This document shows, one piece after another, positions 1 through 7,283 of a stretch of 12,291 nucleotides of DNA; the first letter of the stretch is position 1, and each line of letters starts with the position of its first letter. The notes under the pieces are model-generated. The model did no database searches. It saw only the letters and a program-made list of their open reading frames with translations, and was not told the DNA's origin. The stretch lies in assembly GCA_002431345.1 (NCBI GenBank), contig DJEN01000015.1, positions 1 to 12,291 on the forward strand, in the 5' to 3' direction. A program made the translations under genes and the position numbers. Source of the DNA: Megasphaera sp. UBA5897. Its GTDB lineage: Bacteria; Bacillota; Negativicutes; Veillonellales; Megasphaeraceae.

Positions 1-707
1 TTGTCTTCTTTCACAATTAACGCATTTTTCATGACATTGCGAATGAGTGCTGCGGCCAAATGGTCCGTCAGGTCGTCTTCCGCATTGGGATTGAAAAACC
101 GTTCTAATACGTGCATAATCATATCCGTATTGCCGCAAGCCATCTGATAGGGAGGCAAGGTATACAGCAGTTCCGGATTCATGATAGCAAATACCGGCCG
201 AATGATATCGTTTTGATAGCCCAGTTTCAGCCAGCCCTTTTCATTCGTAATAACAGATGCCCAGCTGGTTTCGCTTCCTGCTGCAGCAATCGTCAAGATG
301 GAACCTACTGGAATCGTGCGCTGCGGTGCCGCTTTGCGCAAATAAATATCCCAAACATCCCCATCATAGCATAACCCCATGCCTACAGCTTTAGCTTCGT
401 CAATGACACTACCGCCGCCAACGGCTAAGATAAAGTCGGCACCCGCTTCTTTTGCCGCTGCCATCGCCTGATACGTATGTGACAACAACGGATTGGGATG
501 AACTCCGCCAAAGGCCGTATAGGACAAGCCGGCTTTTTCCAACGCGTGTTCTACACGGGCAAGCAGTCCGGACCGGACAGCACTGCCGCCGCCATACAAA
601 ACAAAGACATTCGATGCGCCATATGATGCCAAAATTTCACCGACCCGCTGTTCTTCACCTTGTCCAAAAAATACTTTCGTCGGCGTGTAATATTCAAAAT
701 TTTTCAT
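1..707 (-). CDS. Iron-containing alcohol dehydrogenase (BdhA/YqhD type), 3' end beyond window
   Basis: This is a group III, iron-dependent alcohol dehydrogenase that would interconvert aldehydes and alcohols with a nicotinamide cofactor in the cytoplasm. The first 235 residues are present and the frame is open at base 1. The protein starts MKNFEYYTPTKVFFGQG. Visible motifs are YGGGS at residues 38-42, the dinucleotide-binding GGGS at 97-100 followed by VIDEAK, AAAGSETS at 141-148, and the first two iron ligands D195 and H199 in GNTDMIMHVLE. The two remaining histidine ligands lie outside the window. The ATG at 707 has AAAGGAAG nine bases upstream. The YGGGS loop resembles that of NADP(H)-using members such as YqhD and butanol dehydrogenases, so NADPH preference is a reasonable inference. 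The physiological substrate cannot be told. It is transcribed away from the MFS gene. Confidence 0.93.
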   Translation of the reverse strand, partial: MKNFEYYTPTKVFFGQGEEQRVGEILASYGASNVFVLYGGGSAVRSGLLARVEHALEKAGLSYTAFGGVHPNPLLSHTYQAMAAAKEAGADFILAVGGGSVIDEAKAVGMGLCYDGDVWDIYLRKAAPQRTIPVGSILTIAAAGSETSWASVITNEKGWLKLGYQNDIIRPVFAIMNPELLYTLPPYQMACGNTDMIMHVLERFFNPNAEDDLTDHLAAALIRNVMKNALIVKED

Positions 708-730
708 CAGCTACCGCTTCCTTTACTAGT

Positions 731-736
731 ATTATA
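731..736 (-). promoter_or_regulatory. Possible -10 element of the alcohol dehydrogenase gene
   Basis: The minus strand reads TATAAT here, 24 bases upstream of the ATG at 707. I see no convincing -35 hexamer at 16-18 bases spacing, so this rests on the -10 match alone in an A+T-rich region. Confidence 0.35.
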
Positions 737-870
737 TACTTCTATGTCATGCCGATTTCATAGTACTAAAGAATATGGCAAGAATCAACACTCTTTTTAT
801 AAAATATTTCTATTTTTTCTCTGTTATATCATCTTTTACTTCTCCATAGCCTGTATTTCTTTCTACGGCA

Positions 871-879
871 TGATATAAT
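871..879 (+). promoter_or_regulatory. Extended -10 promoter of the MFS gene
   Basis: The plus strand reads TGATATAAT, a perfect extended -10 (TGnTATAAT). The -35 position (851-856, CTGTAT) is poor, as is often tolerated with an extended -10. Transcription would start near 886, leaving a leader of about 55 bases before the GTG at 942. Confidence 0.6.
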
Positions 880-941
880 GTCCATGCACATATTTCATTG
901 TTGACCTTATATCTCTATATATAAGAGAGGAGCATTACATC

Positions 942-2291
942 GTGTTTTTTCATATATCATACGAACACCGCATCCTGATGATTATTATGATTGTTTCGTT
1001 TATCAATCCATTTACCAGCAGTTCTTTGAACTTAGCCCTTCCGGATATTGGTCATATGTACAATGTAACTGAATCACAGCTAAGTTGGATTATCGAAACA
1101 TTTTTAATGACATCAACTATCTGCATTATGCCGCTGGGTGCCCTCGCTGACCGTATAGGCAAACGGCATGTTTTTCTTTTAGGTTCTACTATTTTCATGT
1201 TGTCATCGTATGCCGTATATTTTATTTCTTCTATTACCGGGCTCTTCCTTCTCCGAATCGTTCAAGGTATAGGCAGTGCTAGTATTTTTGCTACTTCACT
1301 GGCCATTCTTTCCTTGGTCTATCCAGTAAAAAGCCGCGGGAAAGCAATGGGGCTTACTATTGCTGCCGTATACTCTGGTTTATCTTTTGGTCCGTTTATC
1401 GGCGGTATACTGAATTACTATTGGGGATGGAAAAGCATTTTTTATTGCATTGCCGTATTTGATACAGCAGCTGTCTTATTAACAAAATTATGGATGAAAG
1501 AATTACCAATATCTTCACAACAGCATTTGTTTGATGGTCTCGGAGCCGTTCTTTATGCGGTTTCCTTATCTATTATCATGTTCAGTCTATCAGAATTCCG
1601 TTCTTTTCCTTATGCATGCTGCACGCTTCCTTTTGGCATATTCTTTTTCATTCTTTTTTTACGGCACGAACGTCATCAGAAGACGCCGATTATCCCCATT
1701 CATTTATTTACACAATATCGCGTATTTTCATGTTCTACTTTGGCCGCTATGCTGAATTATGGGGCAACCTTCGCTATCGCCTTTCTTTTATCTTTTTATT
1801 TGCAGCGTATCTTGGGATTTACTTCCCGCGATGCCGGCATGATTCTTCTCATACAGCCTGTACTGATGGCTATCTTTTCTCCCTTTACAGGATCGTTATC
1901 GGACCATATTCCAGGCGGCTGGCTGGCTTCCGCAGGGATGGCTTGTATTGCTGCAGCGTTAGCGATTTTCTCCTTTTGCATTGAAGAAGCCTCGTTGTTT
2001 ATCATTATACTGTGTCTTATCCTTATCGGATTAGGGTTTTCATTATTCACGGCACCGAATAACAACATGATTATGACATCAGTCCCCAGAGAATATTATG
2101 GCATGGCCTCTTCCATCGTAGGTACAGTTCGTCTTATTGGACAAGTACTCAGCATCTCTATTGTCACATTAATTCTATCCCGGACAGGGGAACAAACAAC
2201 ACTGCTCCAAGCAATTCAATCCGCTTTTATTGTCTTTACCATACTCTGCCTGATCGGGATTGTCCCTTCTTTAATACGAAATAAAAAATAA
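942..2291 (+). CDS. MFS drug/metabolite exporter, DHA2 (EmrB/QacA, 14-helix) type
   Basis: This is an inner-membrane secondary transporter, expected to export drugs or metabolites by proton antiport. The 449-residue product is hydrophobic throughout. LNLALPDI at residues 29-36 is the usual first-helix motif. GALADRIGKR at 66-75 is MFS motif A, RIVQGIGSAS at 105-114 corresponds to motif B, and AVYSGLSFGPFIGG at 142-155 is the antiporter motif C. A degenerate second motif A (GSLSDHIPGG) is at 317-326. The FDGLGAVLY segment near 198 followed by two extra helices is the DHA2 14-helix pattern. The start is a GTG with AGGAG nine bases upstream. It is a single-gene unit with its own promoter and terminator, and no regulator gene is adjacent. 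Base composition looks more A+T-rich than the flanking genes, which may indicate separate acquisition. Substrate unknown. Confidence 0.9.
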   Translation: MFFHISYEHRILMIIMIVSFINPFTSSSLNLALPDIGHMYNVTESQLSWIIETFLMTSTICIMPLGALADRIGKRHVFLLGSTIFMLSSYAVYFISSITGLFLLRIVQGIGSASIFATSLAILSLVYPVKSRGKAMGLTIAAVYSGLSFGPFIGGILNYYWGWKSIFYCIAVFDTAAVLLTKLWMKELPISSQQHLFDGLGAVLYAVSLSIIMFSLSEFRSFPYACCTLPFGIFFFILFLRHERHQKTPIIPIHLFTQYRVFSCSTLAAMLNYGATFAIAFLLSFYLQRILGFTSRDAGMILLIQPVLMAIFSPFTGSLSDHIPGGWLASAGMACIAAALAIFSFCIEEASLFIIILCLILIGLGFSLFTAPNNNMIMTSVPREYYGMASSIVGTVRLIGQVLSISIVTLILSRTGEQTTLLQAIQSAFIVFTILCLIGIVPSLIRNKK

Positions 2292-2305
2292 CCGCATCAT
2301 ATAGT

Positions 2306-2350
2306 AAAAATCTGCACATTTGACGCCATTGTCAAGGTGCAGATTTTTTT
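2306..2350. terminator. Bidirectional intrinsic terminator between MFS gene and oppF
   Basis: AAAAATCTGCAC (2306-2317) pairs with GTGCAGATTTTT (2337-2348), and TTGAC/GTCAA (2320-2324/2331-2335) extends the stem towards a six-base loop. Seven T follow on the plus strand (2344-2350), and the A-run at 2306-2310 gives U-rich RNA on the minus strand. It sits 14 bases after the MFS stop and about 110 bases past the oppF stop, so it can serve both convergent units. Confidence 0.9.
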
Positions 2351-2463
2351 GACACTATATTCTATTGTCTATGCAGTTGTCAGCTATTTTCTGTTATGCT
2401 TTGTTGCTATATCCGCAGCATCCCGCATCAAGTCCCGGACACTGCGTTTAGATACTATCACTG

Positions 2464-3426
2464 TTACGCAAGTTGTCGTTTGTACGTATGTATTTCCTCT
2501 TCAAGGCAATATACAAAATGCCCCGGCGTGATTTCATGCATAGCCGGATGGCTTCCTTCCGGATAGCGGTGGGCAGACGGATCGTAATCTATTCGCTGCC
2601 GCTTCCGTTCCTGCATTAAATCAGTAAGCGGTGATGCTGAAAGCAGCGAAATCGTATAGGGATGAAGCGGATGGCTGTACAACTCATTTGCCGGAGCCAA
2701 TTCTAAAATCTTCCCGTCTTTCATGACGCCGATGCGGTCGCTGATATATTTGACCATAGCCAAATCATGGGCAATAAACAAATAGGTCATGCCCTGTTCG
2801 CGCTGCAGTGTAATAAGCAGATTAACAATCTGGGCTTGAATAGATACATCCAGTGCCGACAAGCATTCATCAGCAATGATAAATTCTGGGTTAACGCAGA
2901 GAGCCCGCGCAATGCCGATACGCTGGCATTGACCGCCGGAAAATTCTGTCGGATAGCGGTTGATATATGCCCGATTGATGCCGACAATATCCATGAGTTC
3001 TACAACTCTTTTATTAATTTCTTCTTTTGTCTTGCAGATGCCGTGCAGTTTTAAGGCGTCACCAATAATCTGCTTGACAGGAATCCGCGGATTCAGGGAG
3101 GCAAACGGATCTTGGAATATCATCTGCATCGACCGCCGGAAATCCATCCTGTCCGCTTTCTTTTTGATTTGCGTAATATCCTTCCCTTTATAAAAAACGC
3201 TGCCCGATGTAATGTCTTCCAATTTGATAAGTACACGGCCTGTCGTCGATTTGCCGCTGCCCGATTCGCCTACCAAACCGAAGGTTTCTCCTTTATAAAT
3301 CGAAAAGGAGACGTCATCTACAGCACGTACTTCGCTTTTCTTATGGGCGTTAAACACTTTATGTAAATTTCGAACTGTCAGAATTGCTTCTTGTTTCGCA
3401 TTTTCTGCTGTTGTAATGGCTGCCAT
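2464..3426 (-). CDS. oppF: Peptide ABC transporter ATP-binding protein OppF
   Basis: This is one of two cytoplasmic ATPases powering the peptide importer encoded upstream. The 320-residue product carries Walker A GESGSGKST (53-61), Q-loop Q105 in IFQDP, signature FSGGQ (162-166), Walker B FIIADE (182-187) with catalytic E187, D-loop SALD (190-193) and switch H220. The oligopeptide-ABC C-terminal motif HPLHPYT is at 252-258. The tail (RQRIDYDP, then PGHFVYC) is the short OppF type, without the multi-cysteine GCxFxxRC segment. Residue 188 is Cys where proline is usual (DEPxSALD). GGAGGGGG lies seven bases before the ATG, and 27 bases separate it from the oppD stop. It is the last gene of the operon. 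Peptide rather than nickel transport is favoured by the paired OppD/OppF ATPases, but substrate is not proven. Confidence 0.94.
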   Translation of the reverse strand: MAAITTAENAKQEAILTVRNLHKVFNAHKKSEVRAVDDVSFSIYKGETFGLVGESGSGKSTTGRVLIKLEDITSGSVFYKGKDITQIKKKADRMDFRRSMQMIFQDPFASLNPRIPVKQIIGDALKLHGICKTKEEINKRVVELMDIVGINRAYINRYPTEFSGGQCQRIGIARALCVNPEFIIADECLSALDVSIQAQIVNLLITLQREQGMTYLFIAHDLAMVKYISDRIGVMKDGKILELAPANELYSHPLHPYTISLLSASPLTDLMQERKRQRIDYDPSAHRYPEGSHPAMHEITPGHFVYCLEEEIHTYKRQLA

Positions 3427-3453
3427 ATCCGTTCCCCCTCCAACTAGCCGCTC

Positions 3454-4521
3454 TTATATATGCAATAAATACGTATGCTTGAATATATGCTGCCGTCTTA
3501 CAATTTCCGGTGGCGGTGTCACAGGCGGGGCTTCCGGAGCCAGCAGCCACGTAGCCGCATAGTGGGTCGGACTGTTGCTGACTCTAAAAAACGGCGGCTG
3601 TTGTTCAAAATCAATAAGCATCGCATAGGCATTGCGCGGTGCAAAGGCGTCTCCTTTTGGCGCGTGCAGCAAATTAGGCGGCGCACCGGGAATACTGTAC
3701 AGCGATTCATCCTTTGTATCCAGAGACGGCATGGAACAAATCAAGCCCCATGTATACGGATGCTGCGGATTATAGAAAATTTCTTCCGCTGTGCCGATTT
3801 CCACAATCCGTCCGGCATACATGACGGCGACTTTGTCCGCTACATGGGCTACAACGCCCAAATTATGAGTAATAAAAATAACCGACATGTTCAGTTTTTT
3901 CTTTAACTCATCAATCAAATCCAAAATCTGTGCCTGAATCGTGACATCCAACGCCGTTGTCGGTTCATCGGCAATCAAAATATCCGGCTTGCAGGCCAGC
4001 GACAAAGCTATCATGACACGCTGCCGCATGCCGCCGGAAAATTGGTGCGGATAATTTTTCCAGCTTTCCTGAGGATTACGGATACCTACTAATTCCATAA
4101 GTTCAATGGCCTGCTGTATCGCTTCTTCTTCCGATATGTTTTCATGAATCAAAATAGATTCTGCTATCTGCCTGCCTACATTCATCGTCGGATTGAGTGA
4201 AGTCATGGGATCTTGGAAAATCATGGCAATTTTGCGGCCTCTGATTTTTTCCATATCTGATTCTGACAACGTCAGCAGATTTTTTCCTTCATAAATAATT
4301 TCGCCGGCATCAAAGCTGGCATTCCCCGGCAATACCCTGTTAATCGCTTTCATGGAAACGGATTTGCCGCTGCCTGATTCTCCGACCAATGCCAGCGTTT
4401 CACCCCGTTTCAGTGTAAATGTCACGCCGCGCACGGCATTGACGTTTCCTTCTAAGGTATGAAAGGATATATGCAAATCTTTTACCTGTAAAAGGGGTTC
4501 CCCTATCTTTTTTTCTCCCAT
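3454..4521 (-). CDS. oppD: Peptide ABC transporter ATP-binding protein OppD, cysteine cluster absent
   Basis: This is the partner ATPase of OppF. With the start at 4521 the product has 355 residues: Walker A GESGSGKS (47-54), Q103 in IFQDP, signature FSGGM (161-165), Walker B ILIADE (181-186), SALD-equivalent TALD (189-192), H219, and the C-terminal HPYTWGL motif (254-260). The frame extends upstream to 4599, but AGAAGGTGG at 4526-4534 places the start at 4521 (or 4524), and the upstream extension lies in a hairpin. The C-terminal region keeps the OppD layout (DAFAPR, EQQPPFF, WLLAPEAPP), but D291, N297, D304 and T324 occupy the four positions that are cysteines in many OppD/DppD proteins. 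It lies 113 bases after oppA. Together with OppF it should form the nucleotide-binding heterodimer at the membrane. Confidence 0.93.
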   Translation of the reverse strand: MGEKKIGEPLLQVKDLHISFHTLEGNVNAVRGVTFTLKRGETLALVGESGSGKSVSMKAINRVLPGNASFDAGEIIYEGKNLLTLSESDMEKIRGRKIAMIFQDPMTSLNPTMNVGRQIAESILIHENISEEEAIQQAIELMELVGIRNPQESWKNYPHQFSGGMRQRVMIALSLACKPDILIADEPTTALDVTIQAQILDLIDELKKKLNMSVIFITHNLGVVAHVADKVAVMYAGRIVEIGTAEEIFYNPQHPYTWGLICSMPSLDTKDESLYSIPGAPPNLLHAPKGDAFAPRNAYAMLIDFEQQPPFFRVSNSPTHYAATWLLAPEAPPVTPPPEIVRRQHIFKHTYLLHI

Positions 4522-4525
4522 CATG

Positions 4526-4534
4526 CCACCTTCT
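4526..4534 (-). promoter_or_regulatory. Ribosome binding site deciding the oppD start
   Basis: The minus strand reads AGAAGGTGG, one mismatch from AGGAGGTGG. The GAAGG core is seven bases from the ATG at 4521 and four from the ATG at 4524, which favours 4521. It rules against the longer in-frame start at 4599. Confidence 0.7.
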
Positions 4535-4563
4535 CTTCGTTTGTATTGCCTATGTATATCCAC

Positions 4564-4622
4564 GCAGGATATGCAGCACGCCATGACACCGTCTGCCAAT
4601 GGCGTGTACTGCTTACTCCTGC
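4564..4622 (-). promoter_or_regulatory. Long intercistronic hairpin between oppA and oppD
   Basis: Three stem blocks stack in the transcript: GCAGGA with TCCTGC (4564-4569/4617-4622), GCAG with CTGC (4573-4576/4609-4612) and CACGCCAT with ATGGCGTG (4577-4584/4599-4606), around a 14-base loop, with small internal loops between blocks. It starts 12 bases after the oppA stop. No U-run follows on the minus strand, so it does not look like a simple terminator. Such hairpins after the binding-protein gene of ABC operons are known to protect the upstream mRNA and raise binding-protein yield relative to the ATPases; that role is inferred here. Confidence 0.75.
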
Positions 4623-4634
4623 ATCACGCAGCGG

Positions 4635-6257
4635 TTATTCAAAGTGCCAATTATACAAATCATCCAAGGAACCTTCCCAGAAGTCTTTGATACCGCCTTT
4701 GAGTTTTTTGCTCTGTGCCATAATTTGGTCTGTTTCATATAAGGATACGACAAACTGATTATCACGCATGTATGTTTGAATTTCGCTGTATGCTGCTTTT
4801 CGTTCGTCTGCATTCGTCATTAAGGCTGCGTTGGTCATCATTTCCGTCAGTTTCGCATCATTGGTATGTCCGAAATTGCTGCCGCCTCCCGGAACAAAGT
4901 ACTGGCTGTAATCCGGATCGGCATTTAGGGCATAGCCAAGCAGCATCATTTCATAATCACCTTTTTTAGCATTGGCCAATACAGACGGGAAATCCAGTTT
5001 CTGCTGTTTTACCTGTAATCCGATAGCCTGGAGATTCTGCTGAATAAGGTCGGCAGATTGTTCACGAAGGACGTTACCAATCGGTACCTGCAATGTAATT
5101 TCTTTGGAAGTGTCAAAGCCGGAAGCAGCCAATTCTTCTTTTGCTTTTTCTACGTCAAAGGGCAGAGGCGTTACGCTCTTATCGTATACGGGGCTGACCA
5201 ATGTATATACTGTCGGCACGAGCTGGGCTGTTCCTTTATAGAGATCGTCACAAAGCTGCTGCCGGTTGATGGCCATTGTTACGGCGCGGCGGAATTTGAC
5301 ATTAAATGCCGGATTCTGGTTGTTGATTTCCAAATACTGGGTATTCAAAGACGGAGATGTTTTGACATCCAGTTTACTGTCTTTTTTGAGAACATCCAAA
5401 TCTTTAATCGGAATGACACCAATGCCGCCGGCAGCTGCCAACTGTACGTTGCCCGATTTCAATTCCGTTACCAAGTTGGTGCCGTTCATCACTTTCAAAA
5501 ATACTTTTTTCAATTTCGGCGTGCCTTTATAATATTCATCGTTAGAAGCCAGTTCGACATGGTCATTGGTTTTATAATCGACAAATTTGTATGTGCCGCT
5601 GGTAACGGACGGTTTGGTAACGGCTTCAGAGGTACCAATATCTGCCGGATTGATTTTTTCAAAGACATGCTTTGGAATAATATAGACTTCAAACCCCAGC
5701 ATACTCTTGATATAGTTGGGATCGACAGGCCGTTTCGTGCGCAGCACGACGGTGTGTTCATCTTTGGCTTCCAAGCCGGGAATCTTTTCGCCGCTTTCCA
5801 GTTTGCCAACGTTGTTGACGCCGTCAAGCATGCAGATGTAAGAGCCTTTTGTTGTTTCTACGCTGGGATTGGCAATCGTATTCAAGGTAAAGACTACATC
5901 CTCTGCCGTAATCGGCTGACCGTCGGACCATTTTGCCTTTTCGTTTAGTTTAATCGTAAAGTTCTGATTATCCTGCGTATCAAAACTATCTGCCAGCTGC
6001 GGCGTAAACTTGTTGGGTTCTGGCATGCCCAGCAGCGTATCATACATAAACCGCAGCGTAAACTGTCCGACAATATCCGGATTAAACAACGGATTAAATC
6101 CAGCCGGCGCGTTGGTCATGCCAATCGTCAAGTTGGTTTTTCCCTTGCCGCCGCTTCCCCCGGAGCCGCCGCAGCCGCTCAGCATGGCAACCCCCAGTGC
6201 CAGGGAAACAGCTAATACAAGATTTCTTTTTCTGTGAATCCATTGCAATAGGCTCAT
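4635..6257 (-). CDS. oppA: Peptide-binding lipoprotein (SBP family 5), OppA-like
   Basis: This is the extracytoplasmic solute receptor of the transporter. With the start at 6257 it has 540 residues: a positively charged N-end (HRKR), a hydrophobic core, and lipobox LSGC with lipidated C29, followed by a Gly/Ser-rich linker to about residue 38. The mature part is a cluster C, family 5 binding protein; AKWSDGQPITAEDVVFTLN at 108-126 is the family signature, and length is typical. The frame also has an ATG at 6275, but GAGGGG at 6266-6271 sits eight bases before the ATG at 6257 and nothing comparable precedes 6275. It is the third gene of the operon, between oppC (72-base gap with a small hairpin) and oppD (113-base gap with a strong hairpin). 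Family members also bind dipeptides, nickel chelates or glutathione, so the exact ligand is open. Confidence 0.93.
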   Translation of the reverse strand: MSLLQWIHRKRNLVLAVSLALGVAMLSGCGGSGGSGGKGKTNLTIGMTNAPAGFNPLFNPDIVGQFTLRFMYDTLLGMPEPNKFTPQLADSFDTQDNQNFTIKLNEKAKWSDGQPITAEDVVFTLNTIANPSVETTKGSYICMLDGVNNVGKLESGEKIPGLEAKDEHTVVLRTKRPVDPNYIKSMLGFEVYIIPKHVFEKINPADIGTSEAVTKPSVTSGTYKFVDYKTNDHVELASNDEYYKGTPKLKKVFLKVMNGTNLVTELKSGNVQLAAAGGIGVIPIKDLDVLKKDSKLDVKTSPSLNTQYLEINNQNPAFNVKFRRAVTMAINRQQLCDDLYKGTAQLVPTVYTLVSPVYDKSVTPLPFDVEKAKEELAASGFDTSKEITLQVPIGNVLREQSADLIQQNLQAIGLQVKQQKLDFPSVLANAKKGDYEMMLLGYALNADPDYSQYFVPGGGSNFGHTNDAKLTEMMTNAALMTNADERKAAYSEIQTYMRDNQFVVSLYETDQIMAQSKKLKGGIKDFWEGSLDDLYNWHFE

Positions 6258-6265
6258 ATCAATTA

Positions 6266-6271
6266 CCCCTC
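6266..6271 (-). promoter_or_regulatory. Ribosome binding site deciding the oppA start
   Basis: GAGGGG on the minus strand, eight bases before the ATG at 6257. It lies inside the codons following the alternative ATG at 6275 and so supports the shorter protein, in which the signal peptide begins MSLLQWIHRKR. Confidence 0.7.
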
Positions 6272-6293
6272 TCATTGTAGTTCTATAATTTAT

Positions 6294-6317
6294 ACGCAGT
6301 ACCTGTTGGCATTGCGT
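6294..6317 (-). promoter_or_regulatory. Small hairpin in the oppC-oppA gap
   Basis: On the minus strand ACGCAATGCC pairs with GGTACTGCGT around an AACA tetraloop: ten positions with one mismatch and one G-U pair. The following sequence is A+T-rich but lacks a U-run. It may mark an mRNA processing or stability point before the binding-protein gene; this is a weak inference. Confidence 0.4.
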
Positions 6318-6329
6318 TACTACCCTGCA

Positions 6330-7271
6330 TTATTTGGCATCTCCATGGATAGCTTCATTCAGCCCGTCACCTAAGAAGTTAATCGTCAGTACAGCAATCA
6401 AAATAGCAATGCCCGGCGGAATCCAGCGCCATGGTTCTTCTGACAAAATCATAATCGACTGGGCGCTTGTCAGCATGTTACCCCAGCTGGAAGCCGGCGG
6501 CTGTACGCCCATACCCAAAAAGCTAAGAGCTGCTTCAATTAAAATAGCCTGGGCAATCCCAAAAGTACAGTTAACTAAAATGGGAGACAGCACATTGGGA
6601 AGAATATGACGAAACACAATCGTGCAGGGTGAATAGCCTGTAACAATGGCTGCCGCTACATAATCAATCGATTTGATGCGCATAACTTCACCGCGGACAA
6701 GGCGGCAAATGGGCGGCCAGCCCATAAACCCCATAACCAGCATAACCGTTAACATATTGGGACCAATCAGGCTGACAATAACCAAAATAATCATGAACTG
6801 CGGATACGACATAAAGACTTCTGTCATACGCATAATCAAGCCATCCAGCCAACCTCCGAAATAGCCGGAAAGCAAGCCCAGCGTGACACCGATAAGCGCA
6901 TAGATGCAAACAGAACCTATGCCGACAATCAGCGAAACCTGTGAGCCATAAATGAGCCGGCTCAATACATCCCGCCCTACATCATCGGTTCCCAAAAGGA
7001 AAGAAGAGGACGGACTTTCGTCAAAAGCCCCTACAGTCTGTGCCGGATCATACGGGGCTATAACCGGTGCCAACACAGCAATTAGAATCGTGATAATTAA
7101 AATAATCATACTGTACACAGCCGCTTTGTTTTGACAAAACCTGCGCCATGTTATTTTCCCCCATGATTCTAATTCATCAGTTTCGGCCTGCTCGTGTTCT
7201 GCGGGGACCGCAGCAGGCATATCTGCCGCCCCCTGCGTTTGATGCAGCAATACGAATTTTTTTGGATCCAT
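6330..7271 (-). CDS. oppC: Peptide ABC transporter permease OppC
   Basis: This is the second membrane subunit of the importer. The 313-residue product has a long hydrophilic N-terminal tail (about residues 1-50), a first membrane helix near 52-72, and the OppC-type periplasmic segment FLLGTDDVGRDVLSRLIYGS (91-110). The cytoplasmic EAA loop, which docks on the ATPases, is at about 204-226 (YVAAAIVTGYS, then HILPN). EAALSFLGMGVQPP (246-259) and NFLGDGLNEA (298-307) are family hallmarks near the C-terminus. The ATG at 7271 has AAGGGGG seven bases upstream, and this ribosome binding site overlaps the oppB stop (TAAGGGGG), pointing to translational coupling with oppB. Confidence 0.95.
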   Translation of the reverse strand: MDPKKFVLLHQTQGAADMPAAVPAEHEQAETDELESWGKITWRRFCQNKAAVYSMIILIITILIAVLAPVIAPYDPAQTVGAFDESPSSSFLLGTDDVGRDVLSRLIYGSQVSLIVGIGSVCIYALIGVTLGLLSGYFGGWLDGLIMRMTEVFMSYPQFMIILVIVSLIGPNMLTVMLVMGFMGWPPICRLVRGEVMRIKSIDYVAAAIVTGYSPCTIVFRHILPNVLSPILVNCTFGIAQAILIEAALSFLGMGVQPPASSWGNMLTSAQSIMILSEEPWRWIPPGIAILIAVLTINFLGDGLNEAIHGDAK

Positions 7272-7283
7272 ATGACTTCCCCC

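Noticed and set aside
660..878. A 72-codon plus-strand frame in the dehydrogenase/MFS gap
   Set aside because: It begins inside the dehydrogenase on the opposite strand, is driven by A+T-rich low-complexity sequence and lacks a ribosome binding site.
2387..2461. Short minus-strand frame after oppF reading VIVSKRSVRDLMRDAADIA and ending HNRK-stop
   Set aside because: It looks protein-like and could be a gene remnant, but it is only about 25 codons, has no ribosome binding site and matches no family I recognise.
5058..5948. A 296-codon plus-strand open frame inside oppA
   Set aside because: It lies wholly antisense to a well-supported binding protein gene, is rich in Phe, Cys and Arg without recognisable motifs, and has no convincing ribosome binding site. 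It is a shadow frame.
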